DNA of 64,000 bases from NCBI GenBank assembly GCA_035477595.1, contig DATIKM010000038.1, positions 1 through 64,000 on the forward strand, written 5' to 3'. Of this stretch, positions 8,386 through 17,582 are shown in pieces. Numbering within the stretch: position 1 is the first letter of the stretch; each line of letters opens with the position of its first letter. A model generated the notes under the pieces. That model was not told where the DNA came from. It ran no database searches and saw nothing but the letters and a program-made list of their open reading frames with translations. A program made the translations under genes and the position numbers. The stretch comes from DATIKM01 sp035477595 (GTDB lineage Bacteria > Armatimonadota > Chthonomonadetes > Chthonomonadales > CAJBBX01).

Positions 8386-11300
8386 ATGAAGCTGCGAACT
8401 GCGGCCGTCGCCCTCGCGCTGGCAGCCGCCGCGTCGCGCACGGAGGCGGACATGATCCAGTACCACGTGGCGCCGAACGGGAGCGACCACTGGACGGGCC
8501 GGCGCGCCACGCCAAACGCCTCGGGCAGCGACGGCCCCTTCGCCACGCTGGAAGCGGCTCGGGACGCGGTGCGTGCCTTGCGCCAATCGCGCGGATGGCC
8601 GAAGAGCGGCGTCACGGTATGGCTGCGTGGAGGCGTGCACGTGCGCAGCGAGCCGTTCGTGCTCACCGACGCCGACTCTGGCGTGCAGGGCGCCCCGGTC
8701 ATCTACCGCGCCGCTCGCGGCGAGCAGGTGCGCGTCTCCGGCGGTCGCGAGGTGCGCGGATGGAGCGAGGTGCGCGACCGCGCGACGATCGAGCGCATCG
8801 ACCCGGTGGCCCGCCCCCACGTGCGCGTGGCCGACCTCCGCGCGCAGGGCATCGTGGACTTCGGCGCGCTCCAGCGCCGCGGCTTCGGCCTGGGCGGCGC
8901 AGCCGCACTCGAGGTCTTCTACGACGACGAGCCAATGACGCTCGCGCAGTGGCCGAATGGCGCCTGGTCCTCCATCACCGGTGTCCCCGACGGGCAGCAC
9001 GGCGGACGCTTCACCTACGCAGGGGACTGCCCCAGGCGTTGGCGCTACGTGTCGGACGTCTGGGTGCACGGATACTGGACCTACGACTGGGCCGACACCT
9101 ACGAGAAGGTGGCATCGCTCGACGCCGGGGGGCGCATCGTGGCGACACAACCGCCCCACGGCGCCTACGGCTACACCGCTGGCAAGCGCTTCCGGTTCCT
9201 CAACGTGCTGGAGGAGCTCGACACGCCGGGCGAGTGGTGGCTCGACCGAGCCTCTGGCCTGCTCTACTTCTGGCCGCCATCGCCGATCGAGATCGGCCGC
9301 GCCGTCGTCTCAATGGTGGCCGGTCCGCTGGTCGACCTGCGAGGGGCGAGCTGGGTGCAGTTCCGCGGCCTGACGTTCGAGTGCGGCCGGGGCGACGCGA
9401 TCCGCGTGGTGGGCGGCGAGGGCGTCGAGGTCGCGGGATGCACGGTACGCAACATGGGCGCGAGCGGCATCACGGTACAGGCGGGCCTTCGCCATCGGGT
9501 GGTGAGCTGCGACCTCTACGGCTTGGGGGAGAGCGGCATAATGCTCTCTGGCGGGGACCGCAGGCGGCTCGAGCCGGCCGGGCACGAGGCAGTTAACAAC
9601 CACATCCACCACTTCAGCCGCACATGCCGCACCTATCGCCCCGCCATCGGCATCCAGGGCGTCGGTAACCGCGCGGCTCATAACCGCATCCACGACGCAC
9701 CGCATAACGCGATCCTGATGGGGGGCAACGACCACGTCGTCGAGTTCAACCATATCCATGACGTCTGCCGGCAGACGGGTGACGCCGGCGCCGTCTACAT
9801 GGGCCGCAACATGACGATGCGCGGCATCGTCATCCGCCACAACCACTTCCACGATACCACGCGGCGCATCGGCGGCAGCGAGGGCTTCCTCGACGTGCAG
9901 TCCGTCTATCTCGACGACTGCTTCTCCGGCGTGACGGTCTACGGCAACCTCTTCGTTCGCGGAGGTCGCGCCGCGATGATCGGCGGCGGCCGGGACAATG
10001 TCATCGAGAACAACGTGTTCGTCGACTGCGCGCCCGCCATCCACGTGGACTCACGCGGGATAGGCTGGGCAAGCTTCTGGTTCGACGGGCGCGACCCGTT
10101 CATCATAGACGGCCTGAGGGAGGTCGCCCACGACCAGCCGCCCTACTCGACACGCTATCCGCAGCTTGCCACCCTCCTCCAGGACGAGCCCGCAAAGGCG
10201 AAGGGCAACGTGATCGCGCGCAACATCCGCGTGGGCGGCACCTGGCGCGAGCTCCTCGACGGCCTCGACGACCGCACGGTGCAGTTCGTCGACAACCTGA
10301 CGGAGGGCGATCCGCGGTTCGTCGACCGCGTGCGCGGCGACTGGCGGCTGCGGCCTGACTCACCTGCTTGGCGCCTTGGGTTCAGGCCAATCCCCATCGA
10401 GCGCATGGGCCTTCAGCGCGACGCCTTCCGCTCCCGCCCGCCGTCGCCCGAGGTCCTCCGCCCGAACCCCGAGCTGCCGGATCCCTTTCTGCTGCCCGAC
10501 GGCTCCCGCATGGCCACCCGCCGGCAATGGTCCGCGCAGCGCACGCGTCTGCTTGAGCAGGCGCTGAGACACCAGTACGGCCCGCTGCCCCCTGCCGGCA
10601 GCCCGCTGAGGGTCCGCGAAACGTCCTCCTCAACGCCGCCGGGCGGACCCGTAGTGCGCGACTTGCGCCTGACCGCTGGGCCCCGCGAGGGCGTCACCTT
10701 CAGCGTCACGCTCACCGTGCCCGCGGGAAGGGGACCGTTCCCCGCCATTGTGTGTGGTGACCGCGGATGGGGCCGCATCGCGCCGGAGATCGTCGCCGAG
10801 GTCGTACGCCGCGGCTACGCCTTGGCGGAGTTCAACCGGGAGGAGGTCGCCCCGGACGGCCCGGCGCGCGCCGGAGTCTACGCCCTCTGGCCCGACTACC
10901 GGGGCGGCAGACTGGCGGCGTGGGCGTGGGGCTTCCACCGCGTGGTGGACTACCTCCGCACCCTCTCGACCATCGACGCGAGGCGCATCGCGGTGACGGG
11001 TCATTCGCGGGGCGGCAAGGCCGCGCTGCTGGCGGGGGCCACGGACGAGCGCATTGCGCTCACCTCGCCGAACAACAGCGGGTGCGGCGGAGCGGGGTGC
11101 TACCGCATCGAGGGCGCGGGCAGCGAGACTCTCGAGGCGATCGTGCAGCGCTTCCCCTACTGGTTCGCTCCGGGCTTCGCGCGCTTCATCGGCCGAGTGC
11201 AGGAGCTGCCCTTCGACCAGCACACGCTCACGGCAGCAGTCGCGCCGAGGGCACTCCTATCCACGGAAGCGCTGGGCGACCTGTGGGCCAACCCCCTCGG

Positions 11301-11538
11301 GTCGCAGGTGACCCATCAGGCCGCGCGCGAGGTCTACCGGTTCCTTGGAGCGGAGGAGCAGATCGGCATCGTCTTCCGGCCCGGCGAACACCGTCACGCG
11401 CTTGAGGACTGGCGCGCGCTGCTCGACTTCGCGGACTGGCGCCTGCGAGGCTCAACCCCCGCCCGCGCGTTCGACCGGCTCGCCTTCCCGGACGCGCCCG
11501 CCGGCAGGTTGTGGAAGGCGCCGGACAGGGCACGATAG
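8386..11538 (+). CDS. Beta-helix protein fused to CE15-like glucuronoyl esterase
   Basis: Secreted 1050-residue two-domain carbohydrate enzyme. Residues 1-20 are a signal peptide. Residues ~25-680 form a right-handed beta-helix starting YHVAPNGSDHWTG, like the protein at 696. Residues ~700-1050 are an alpha/beta-hydrolase resembling family CE15 glucuronoyl esterases: nucleophile Ser874 in VTGHSRGGKAALLAGA, the SPNNSGCGGAGCYR segment, LPFDQH, and a likely catalytic His1002 in GEHRHALEDW. CE15 enzymes cleave ester links between lignin and glucuronoxylan. The fusion would let one protein bind or cleave a polysaccharide and remove an ester. ATG is preceded by ACGGAGG at 8372. The beta-helix activity is unassigned. 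Confidence 0.88.
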   Translation: MKLRTAAVALALAAAASRTEADMIQYHVAPNGSDHWTGRRATPNASGSDGPFATLEAARDAVRALRQSRGWPKSGVTVWLRGGVHVRSEPFVLTDADSGVQGAPVIYRAARGEQVRVSGGREVRGWSEVRDRATIERIDPVARPHVRVADLRAQGIVDFGALQRRGFGLGGAAALEVFYDDEPMTLAQWPNGAWSSITGVPDGQHGGRFTYAGDCPRRWRYVSDVWVHGYWTYDWADTYEKVASLDAGGRIVATQPPHGAYGYTAGKRFRFLNVLEELDTPGEWWLDRASGLLYFWPPSPIEIGRAVVSMVAGPLVDLRGASWVQFRGLTFECGRGDAIRVVGGEGVEVAGCTVRNMGASGITVQAGLRHRVVSCDLYGLGESGIMLSGGDRRRLEPAGHEAVNNHIHHFSRTCRTYRPAIGIQGVGNRAAHNRIHDAPHNAILMGGNDHVVEFNHIHDVCRQTGDAGAVYMGRNMTMRGIVIRHNHFHDTTRRIGGSEGFLDVQSVYLDDCFSGVTVYGNLFVRGGRAAMIGGGRDNVIENNVFVDCAPAIHVDSRGIGWASFWFDGRDPFIIDGLREVAHDQPPYSTRYPQLATLLQDEPAKAKGNVIARNIRVGGTWRELLDGLDDRTVQFVDNLTEGDPRFVDRVRGDWRLRPDSPAWRLGFRPIPIERMGLQRDAFRSRPPSPEVLRPNPELPDPFLLPDGSRMATRRQWSAQRTRLLEQALRHQYGPLPPAGSPLRVRETSSSTPPGGPVVRDLRLTAGPREGVTFSVTLTVPAGRGPFPAIVCGDRGWGRIAPEIVAEVVRRGYALAEFNREEVAPDGPARAGVYALWPDYRGGRLAAWAWGFHRVVDYLRTLSTIDARRIAVTGHSRGGKAALLAGATDERIALTSPNNSGCGGAGCYRIEGAGSETLEAIVQRFPYWFAPGFARFIGRVQELPFDQHTLTAAVAPRALLSTEALGDLWANPLGSQVTHQAAREVYRFLGAEEQIGIVFRPGEHRHALEDWRALLDFADWRLRGSTPARAFDRLAFPDAPAGRLWKAPDRAR

Positions 11539-11595
11539 GAGCACGCGCGATGTCCGCAGCCCGAGCCGCGCCCGGGCTCCGATAGCCAAGGAAGC

Positions 11596-13551
11596 TCAGT
11601 GGAAGATCTGGTAGGTGGGGACGTTCCAGATCACGCCGATGAGCGACCAGATGCCCGCGGAGGTGTAGTCGCCCAGAACGATGCCGAGAAAGAACGGAAG
11701 GGCGGCGCGGTAGAGCCGGAGCCCACCGTAGCGCAGCAAGAGCAGCTTCGACGCCCAGGCGATGAAGAAGGGCATCCAGAGCCACACCAACCATGGGCCG
11801 ATGCAGTAGCCAAGCGGGTGGAACGGGAACCACGTGAAGCGGGCGCGCATCCATGCCATGAAGCCCATGCCCAACGACGCGCCCGCCACCGCTACCCAGC
11901 GCCCGGGCTCCGCGTCGAAGCCCGCACCGATGCCCAGTTCCATGAAGCTGAACGTCTCGGTAACGGTCCACGCCGCGAAGCCACGGCACTTCGCGAGCGC
12001 CCCTTCGCCATAGAACACATGCAGGCAGGCCCACATGCCCGCTATGGTCGCCACCGCGTAGGCCGCCAGCATGGGCCAGACCAGACGGCGGAGCGGAACG
12101 TGGTGCTCCTGCGCCATGCGGAACGCCTCGAGTTGGCTCGGCATCACGTGGCTGCGGTTAAGGCGCCAGTACCAGTGGCTCAAGCCCGCCGCCGCGATGT
12201 TACTGGCTCCCAGCGCCTGCGAGTCGAAGAGCCGGAACACGCGCATCGGCTCGAGGTCCCACACCGTGTGCTGCCCTCCGGCCTCGGCCCGAACACGCGT
12301 GATGGCGAGGGAGAGGAGGAGGTAGCTTACCAGCACCACGACCACCCACCCGGGGCTCATGCCGGCCTGCCACCAGAAGACGAAGAAAACGGAGCACCCC
12401 ACCAGGAGCCCGATCAGCGCCGTGCGGTACGACATCGGCTCGCCCTCGTCGCGCCGGTCGCCGCGCCATGCCGTCGCGACTGCGTCACGAAGATAGCCCC
12501 GCATGATCCACAGCAGGTAAAGGGCGAACGTCAGCCAGGCCCCGATGCATTGCTCGGACAGGTATGGGAAGTCCGGCGTGTCGCCGTGGCCCAGCCAGTA
12601 GCCGATCACGGACTGCGTCTTCAGGAAGAGGAAGAAGAACCAGCAGGAGAAAGCCACGTCGAGCGGCACCAGGAACGCCAGGCCGATGGCGAACGGGTAG
12701 AAGGTCACCGCAAGCGGCTCCATCTCCGCCAGGGCCGGGCTGGTGAAGTTGAGCCACTGGGCCCGCGTCTGCAGGTGCGGCAGCGAGGGGTACCACTCGT
12801 GCAGGCCGTTCAGCGTGTTGAGGGCCATCACCAGGGCGAAGCCGATCCACAGCCCGCGCGAGCAGATGGTCGCCCCGGGCCGCGGCTCCTCGACGAGTGC
12901 GAGCGGCAGCCGGATGATCGGGAAGGAGAGCCGCGTCTGCTCGACCCACGCCTTCCGGATCAGCACGTTCACGCACAGCATGGTCAGGCCGACGGAGAGG
13001 ATGAAGATCGACCAGAACCCGAGCGGCGCCGCCCACATCCGCAGGACCTCCCACCGGTATAGGCTCGCTCCCCCGGTGAAAGCCCCCGCGAGAAGCTCCT
13101 TGTCCCACACGTACAGCCACTTCGGCAGGTGCGGGAAGAGGACCGTCTCCCAGTTGTTGCTGGCGTTCGCCGACCACCTCGGCCAGCCGATGACCGACAT
13201 CAGGTTGATCAAGAAGTCGTGCGTGGCGACCGTGCACGACATCACCAGCATGATGTAGATGGTCAGGAGCTCGGCCGGAGAGAACGCCCAGTGCGGCCGG
13301 GCCCGCCGAAGGTGCAGGTTCCACCCTGAGAGGGCCAGCAGGAAGACGACCGGTGTGACGAACAGCGGGTTCAGCGTGAGAACGTTGTACCAGCGCAACT
13401 CGGCGAAGATGACCCAGTAGACGTTGAGGGGTACCAGAGCCAGCCCAAGCGCGATGGCCCGGGCGCGGAGGACTGCCGGCCGCGCAGGCGTGGCGGTCGG
13501 CGGCGCCGCGATCGGCGAGGGGGCGGCAGGCGGGTCTGGGCGGATTGCCAT
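11596..13551 (-). CDS. Polytopic membrane protein, DUF6785/OPT-like
   Basis: Inner-membrane protein of 651 residues with about 12-14 hydrophobic segments (for example VFFVFWWQAGMSP, VVVVLVSYLLLSLAI, AAPLGFWSIFILSVGL). Composition and motifs such as RARPHWAFSPAELLTIY and SNNWETVLFP match the DUF6785/DUF6784 group found in Armatimonadota and Planctomycetes, distantly related to oligopeptide transporter (OPT) proteins; no transport substrate is known. The N-terminus is a Pro/Ala-rich cytoplasmic stretch. The ATG at 13551 has no strong Shine-Dalgarno site. It converges with the esterase gene (58-base gap containing an AGCCCG/CGGGCT stem at 11558-11578) and follows a one-TM miniprotein gene on the same strand. 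Confidence 0.8.
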   Translation of the reverse strand: MAIRPDPPAAPSPIAAPPTATPARPAVLRARAIALGLALVPLNVYWVIFAELRWYNVLTLNPLFVTPVVFLLALSGWNLHLRRARPHWAFSPAELLTIYIMLVMSCTVATHDFLINLMSVIGWPRWSANASNNWETVLFPHLPKWLYVWDKELLAGAFTGGASLYRWEVLRMWAAPLGFWSIFILSVGLTMLCVNVLIRKAWVEQTRLSFPIIRLPLALVEEPRPGATICSRGLWIGFALVMALNTLNGLHEWYPSLPHLQTRAQWLNFTSPALAEMEPLAVTFYPFAIGLAFLVPLDVAFSCWFFFLFLKTQSVIGYWLGHGDTPDFPYLSEQCIGAWLTFALYLLWIMRGYLRDAVATAWRGDRRDEGEPMSYRTALIGLLVGCSVFFVFWWQAGMSPGWVVVVLVSYLLLSLAITRVRAEAGGQHTVWDLEPMRVFRLFDSQALGASNIAAAGLSHWYWRLNRSHVMPSQLEAFRMAQEHHVPLRRLVWPMLAAYAVATIAGMWACLHVFYGEGALAKCRGFAAWTVTETFSFMELGIGAGFDAEPGRWVAVAGASLGMGFMAWMRARFTWFPFHPLGYCIGPWLVWLWMPFFIAWASKLLLLRYGGLRLYRAALPFFLGIVLGDYTSAGIWSLIGVIWNVPTYQIFH

Positions 13552-13659
13552 GCACGTGAGAGCCGTGTCCGACGACCGGTCCGCGCGATGGGCACAGCCA
13601 AGGTGTCCGGCCGCTCGAAAGCGTCCTGCAGAACGACGCGACAGGCGGCCTCGCGGTGG

Positions 13660-13860
13660 CTAGTCTGGCATCCTGCTAGGCACGGGCACGGTGGGCTGCG
13701 TCGGCGTGGTGAACGAGCCTGGCGGTGGAGGACCGGCCCCGCGCAGCGCGGGCGGCGGGGTCTCCACTGCGGTCCACATTCGCACGCCCAGGACGACCAC
13801 CACGGCGAGCGCCACCGCAATGATCAGGGCCGCCACCGCAGGGCTCACCTGTGTTCTCAT
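13660..13860 (-). CDS. Single-pass membrane miniprotein
   Basis: 66-residue protein with one transmembrane helix (about residues 8-27, VAALIIAVALAVVVVLGVRM) and a Pro-rich soluble tail (residues ~33-66). The ATG is preceded on the minus strand by AGGGGGAACGGTCAT, a good Shine-Dalgarno site, which argues for a real gene. It is followed by the DUF6785 membrane gene on the same strand, 108 bases downstream, so the two may be co-expressed. Function unknown; similar short N-in/C-out proteins are common in this phylum. Confidence 0.7.
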   Translation of the reverse strand: MRTQVSPAVAALIIAVALAVVVVLGVRMWTAVETPPPALRGAGPPPPGSFTTPTQPTVPVPSRMPD

Positions 13861-13917
13861 ATGACCGTTCCCCCTGATCGCGTGGGTACGCGCGCTATGG
13901 GTGGCGCTCCGGCTGCA

Positions 13918-14208
13918 CTACGGCGCGCACCGTCCAGCGCGGCGAGCGAAGTGCTCGGAGCGGCGCCGAACGCCCCGGCCTGGACGATCCGCTACCGGGC
14001 GGCCATCCGGCAGCGTGACGACCAGGAGCTCCGGCAGGGCCGTGCGCGAGTCGCCACCCACGAGGGCGTCAATGCCCGGCACAGTGGCCGCCAGCGCCCG
14101 ATCGCCATGGGCGCCGATATGCGTAACGGCGACGCGCACATCGCGAACCGCGGCAAGCGCTGCTGCAAGGGCTCGACGCGTCAGGCGACAACCCCTGAGC
14201 TGCTGCGA
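13918..14208 (-). pseudogene. 5'-nucleotidase/calcineurin-type phosphoesterase remnant
   Basis: The frame contains RVAVTHIGAHGDRALAATVP followed by GIDALVGGDSRTAL, which reads like the VVALSHLG..D..LA..VPGID.IVGGHSHT segment of periplasmic 5'-nucleotidases/metallophosphoesterases; the catalytic GGHSHT is degraded to GGDSRT. It is only ~96 codons against the ~500 of the family. It begins directly after the tag stop codon (TGA 14209-14211), in the same frame as tag, and has no start with a Shine-Dalgarno site (first GTG at 14139). Best read as a decayed gene fragment. Confidence 0.45.
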
Positions 14209-14793
14209 TCAGCCCACCTGATCGTAACGGAAGCAGTGCACGAAGTGGTCGTTCACCATGCCGGTGGCCTGCATGTGCGCGTAACAGATGGTGGATCCCA
14301 CGAATGTGAAGCCACGCTCGCGCAGGTCCTTGCTCATCGCGTCAGAGATCGGCGTTCTCGCGGGGACCTCCCGCCAGGAACGGAAGGCGTTCTTCACCGG
14401 CCGACCGTCCACGAAGCGCCAGAGGTAGGAGTCGAACGAGCCGAAGGCCGCCTGTACTTCCAGGAAGCGCCGCGCGTTGTTGATCGCCGAGGCGATCTTC
14501 AGGCGGTTCCGCACGATCCCCGCGTCGCCGAGCAGCCGCGCCACGTCGGCGTCGCCGAACGCCGCGACCTTCTCCGGGTCGAAGCCCGCAAAGGCGGCGC
14601 GATATGCCGGTCGCTTCTTTAGGATGGTGACCCAGCTCAGCCCCGCCTGCGCTCCTTCGAGCACCAGGAACTCGTACAGCAGCCGGTCATCATGCAGCGG
14701 CACGCCCCATTCGGTGTCGTGGTAGTCGTTCAGCACGGGGTCCCGACCCCAGTCGCACCGGACGATGCCGGGGCTCCCTTCGCCGTTCGCCAT
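14209..14793 (-). CDS. tag: DNA-3-methyladenine glycosylase I
   Basis: Base-excision repair enzyme of 194 residues that removes 3-methyladenine from alkylated DNA. It has the Tag signature RCDWGRDPVLNDYHDTEWG near the N-terminus with the zinc ligands C13 and H25, and the C-terminal pair H183/C187 (DHFVHC), plus SWVTILKKRPAYRAAFAGFD. Length is normal for the family. The ATG follows the upstream gene's stop in the arrangement TGA-C-ATG, so translation is probably coupled. It is the last intact gene of a minus-strand set that starts with a zinc-ribbon membrane protein; that pairing has no obvious link to repair. Confidence 0.95.
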   Translation of the reverse strand: MANGEGSPGIVRCDWGRDPVLNDYHDTEWGVPLHDDRLLYEFLVLEGAQAGLSWVTILKKRPAYRAAFAGFDPEKVAAFGDADVARLLGDAGIVRNRLKIASAINNARRFLEVQAAFGSFDSYLWRFVDGRPVKNAFRSWREVPARTPISDAMSKDLRERGFTFVGSTICYAHMQATGMVNDHFVHCFRYDQVG

Positions 14794-14794
14794 G

Positions 14795-15673
14795 TCAGCG
14801 CAGGCTCGGGAACCCGCCCGGCAGACCGCCAGCTGGCAGACGCGGCAGTCCGATGCTGTCCACGCTCACCTTCCACTGGCCATCGACCTTGCGCAACCTC
14901 ACCTCGGAATCGTCGGTACGCGTGTTGCCCATAGCGGTGATGGTGACCGACGCCCTGACCGTCGCACTGTCCCCATCGATGGTCGCTTCGGCTACCGTGT
15001 ATTCCCCCAGGTCGAAGTGACCGCCGATGACAGCCATTGCCTGCAGGAAGCGCTGCTCGGTGAGTTGCGCCCTCATCGGCTCGGGAAACTCGACCAGGCT
15101 GTACACAGTCTGCCAGTCCTTGGCCTGGATCGCCGCGAGCGCTCTCTCCGTCGCAATGACAGGCTGCCGCTTCTGCCAGTACGTCCACCCGAAGACGCCG
15201 CCACCCGCAAGCACGAGCACGAGTAAGATGGCAACGATGATGCCCGTGGCGCGGGACCGCCCCGGCGCCGACTCGCGCCGCGCAGGGATGCTGAAGCCGC
15301 CCGGGCGGGTCGGGGAGTACGAGCTCGGCGCCGCGCCAGGCTGGAGGTTCGGCACGCCGGGGGCGCCTGGCACGCCTCCGGGTAGGTGGGTGGCAGCGCC
15401 GTCGTCGATGACCTCCCCCGTCAGCGTGACGCGGCGTCCGGGACCGGGCGGAGGCGCTAGCACGTCGCCGGCGGCAGGCGTCCGGCCGGCCGATGGACGG
15501 CTTGCCAGCGGAATCGGTCCGCCGTGGGGCTGAGCCGGAGCCTGGGGAGCCGCCTCCCCGGCTGGCGGGGTCGGAGCGTCGAGCGGTTGCGCCGGAGCCA
15601 GCGGAGCGTTGCAGGCTGGGCAGGCGCCCTCATCCGCGGGCGCCTCGGCATTGCAGCGCGAGCACTTCGCCAT
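14795..15673 (-). CDS. Zinc-ribbon membrane protein with DUF4878-like tail
   Basis: 292-residue predicted inner-membrane protein. Residues 4-21 form a zinc ribbon (C4, C7, C18, C21; KCSRCNAEAPADEGACPACN). A long Pro/Ala-rich linker (~25-138) leads to one transmembrane helix (~143-165, GIIVAILLVLVLAGGGVFGW) and an extracytoplasmic ~125-residue domain that reads like DUF4878/NTF2-like repeats (PVIATERALAAIQAKDWQTVYSLV). Start at ATG 15673 with GAAGGAAGGGA upstream; an open extension to 15802 is rejected because it lacks a ribosome site. Directly followed by tag (one base between stop and start). Function unknown; the neighbour at 15934 has the same architecture minus the ribbon. Confidence 0.8.
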   Translation of the reverse strand: MAKCSRCNAEAPADEGACPACNAPLAPAQPLDAPTPPAGEAAPQAPAQPHGGPIPLASRPSAGRTPAAGDVLAPPPGPGRRVTLTGEVIDDGAATHLPGGVPGAPGVPNLQPGAAPSSYSPTRPGGFSIPARRESAPGRSRATGIIVAILLVLVLAGGGVFGWTYWQKRQPVIATERALAAIQAKDWQTVYSLVEFPEPMRAQLTEQRFLQAMAVIGGHFDLGEYTVAEATIDGDSATVRASVTITAMGNTRTDDSEVRLRKVDGQWKVSVDSIGLPRLPAGGLPGGFPSLR

Positions 15674-15761
15674 CGACCGATCCCTTCCTTCCTCCACGCT
15701 TGGCGGGCGCCTCGCGATTGGGTACTCGCTTACCCCTGCGACCGACTCAGAAGCCGGTACA

Positions 15762-15775
15762 TGCAACGTGTTGCA
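15762..15775. promoter_or_regulatory. Palindrome upstream of zinc-ribbon gene
   Basis: TGCAACGTGTTGCA is an exact 14-base inverted repeat, 89 bases upstream of the zinc-ribbon gene start. It is operator-like in size, but no regulator can be named. Confidence 0.25.
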
Positions 15776-15933
15776 CGCAGCGGTTTGGCACAGAAACTGC
15801 ATTCATCATGCGGTGTATGCGCTGCCAAGATCGATGCGCGGCGCCAGGGAGGCGGGTCTATGCGGTTGGGCAGTCTGCTCCGATTGGTGCGCATGTTGCG
15901 CCTGCGGTTGCACATCCGCGCGATGGTCTGGGT

Positions 15934-16437
15934 CTACGGAAGACGCGTGGCGGCGGCCGCAGACTCCATGCGCGAGCGCTCGAGCACCACCTTCCAGCCG
16001 TCCGGCTCGCGCTTCAGGGCGTAGACGTCCCTGAACCGGTCCTGCCCCGCCTCATAGAGCTCCTGGCCCAGTCTGCGCACTGCGACGTCCACCGTCGCCT
16101 CGGCCGTGTCACCCTCCTCCGTCACCTGGGTCACGGTGTAGCTGGCTATGCGCGCGGACAGCCCGCGCGCGAACGGCAACTGGCGGTACCGGCTCAACGG
16201 ATAGATGCTCTTGCTGGAGGAGGCGAGCCGCGCGTGCTGCTCCTCCACGTTGGCGCGGTTCACGTCCGCCAGAAAGCGCTGAATGGCGACTGCGGGCGAC
16301 CGCCGGTACTCGACGAAGTACCAGTAGCCAGCCATGACTGCGCCGGCGATGACGACGGCGAAGACCACGAACTCCCCCATCCGCTCCCCGATACCGCGGC
16401 CCTCGCGGATCCGAGGTCTGCCCACCATCCTTGCCAT
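15934..16437 (-). CDS. One-TM protein, DUF4878-like
   Basis: 167-residue predicted membrane protein: a short basic N-terminus, one transmembrane helix (~22-41, EFVVFAVVIAGAVMAGYWYF) and an external domain beginning SPAVAIQRFLADVNRANVEEQ and ending DGWKVVLERSR. This resembles DUF4878/lumazine-binding-like domains. The ATG at 16437 is preceded by AAGGAG. It and the zinc-ribbon protein (15673) have the same membrane topology and similar C-terminal domains and may be functionally linked; 260 bases between them hold no gene. Function unknown. Confidence 0.72.
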   Translation of the reverse strand: MARMVGRPRIREGRGIGERMGEFVVFAVVIAGAVMAGYWYFVEYRRSPAVAIQRFLADVNRANVEEQHARLASSSKSIYPLSRYRQLPFARGLSARIASYTVTQVTEEGDTAEATVDVAVRRLGQELYEAGQDRFRDVYALKREPDGWKVVLERSRMESAAAATRLP

Positions 16438-16505
16438 CGCCGCCTGGCTCCTTCCCCACAGCCGTCGGTCGCCTCGAGGGCGCCCGAACACCGCTCCGAC
16501 TAGCG

Positions 16506-16534
16506 TTGCACCGCTCCGGGCGGTGTGCTACTAT
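16506..16534 (+). promoter_or_regulatory. Sigma-70 type promoter of the nucleoside hydrolase gene
   Basis: TTGCAC at 16506-16511 and TACTAT at 16529-16534 are 17 bases apart, 51 bases upstream of the nucleoside hydrolase start. The upstream gene (16437) is divergent. Confidence 0.6.
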
Positions 16535-16584
16535 TACGCAGCCGGGGGCCAGTTCCTGCAATCAGCGCGTCGTCGAGGCCGAGT

Positions 16585-17523
16585 ATGCCCATCCCGGTCG
16601 TTCTGGACACCGATATCGGAACCGACATCGACGACGCGTACGCGCTCGTGCTCGCCGCCACCTCGCCGGAGATCGACCTCCGCGCCGTCGTCACCGTGAA
16701 CCACGATGTGGCCCTGCGCGCCTGCATCGCCCGCCGCTTGCTCGATCTAATGGGCAGGCGCGACGTGCCGGTCCTCGCTGGCATCGGGACCGCGCGAACG
16801 CCCGGAGTCACGCTGGGTTGGATCGGTCACGAGGGCCGAGGCATAGACCTGTCCGATCCGCGCCTTCGTCAGGCCATCCAGAGCCGCCCGCTCACCGAGA
16901 CGGTGGCCGAGGCCATCATGGAATGCAGCGGTGACAGCGGCCCCCTCGCCCTGGTCCCCGTCGGACCCCTGACGAATGTCGCCTCTCTGATCGACGGGCT
17001 GCCAGGGAGTGCAGTTTCGCGTGTCGGCCAGGTCGTCGCCATGGCCTCCAACTTCGCGGGCTACGGCGAGGGTCAGGCCAGTCGCGAGCACAACGTAGCC
17101 TGCGACCCGGACGCGTGCGAGGTCGTCCTCGAGGCGGGCCTGCCGCTCTCCATCGTCGGGCTCAATGTTACGCGGCGCACCGAGATGACCGCTGCCTTCG
17201 TCGACCGCCTCGCCACCATCGGCGGGTCGCTGGCTGACGCGCTGTGCGGTATGCACCGCATCTGGTTTGAGTTCGTGCGATCCGACCGCTCGGCGATGCA
17301 CGACCCCCTCGCGGTCGCTGCGCTCATCGATCCAGCGCTGCTGCGCTTCGAGCGCGTGGTCGCCTGGATGCCGCCGGATCAGCGACTGAACGGCGCCATC
17401 GCGTACGACCGGCCCAAGCCCGGCGAGGAGACCTGGGTACGCGTAGCCACGTCCCTCGACGCTGAGGCGTTCCACGCACTGCTGTATGACCGCGTAGAGC
17501 AGGCGGTCCGCAGGGCCGCCTGA
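16585..17523 (+). CDS. Inosine-uridine preferring nucleoside hydrolase
   Basis: Cytoplasmic enzyme of 312 residues cleaving the N-glycosidic bond of ribonucleosides for purine/pyrimidine salvage. The N-terminal DTDIGTDIDDAYA (residues ~8-20) is the Ca-binding Asp cluster of the family, and ASREHNVACDPDA near residue 170 and MHDPLA near 240 match later Asp ligand regions. Length is typical (310-320). Start ATG 16585 has GAGG upstream; an extension to 16525 is rejected. A GC hairpin terminator-like structure follows at 17583-17611. Confidence 0.93.
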   Translation: MPIPVVLDTDIGTDIDDAYALVLAATSPEIDLRAVVTVNHDVALRACIARRLLDLMGRRDVPVLAGIGTARTPGVTLGWIGHEGRGIDLSDPRLRQAIQSRPLTETVAEAIMECSGDSGPLALVPVGPLTNVASLIDGLPGSAVSRVGQVVAMASNFAGYGEGQASREHNVACDPDACEVVLEAGLPLSIVGLNVTRRTEMTAAFVDRLATIGGSLADALCGMHRIWFEFVRSDRSAMHDPLAVAALIDPALLRFERVVAWMPPDQRLNGAIAYDRPKPGEETWVRVATSLDAEAFHALLYDRVEQAVRRAA

Positions 17524-17582
17524 GACGCGAGGGCCGAGCGCTGGCGGAAGGTATGGCCGAGCGCCGCGGCGTAAAGGGACAG

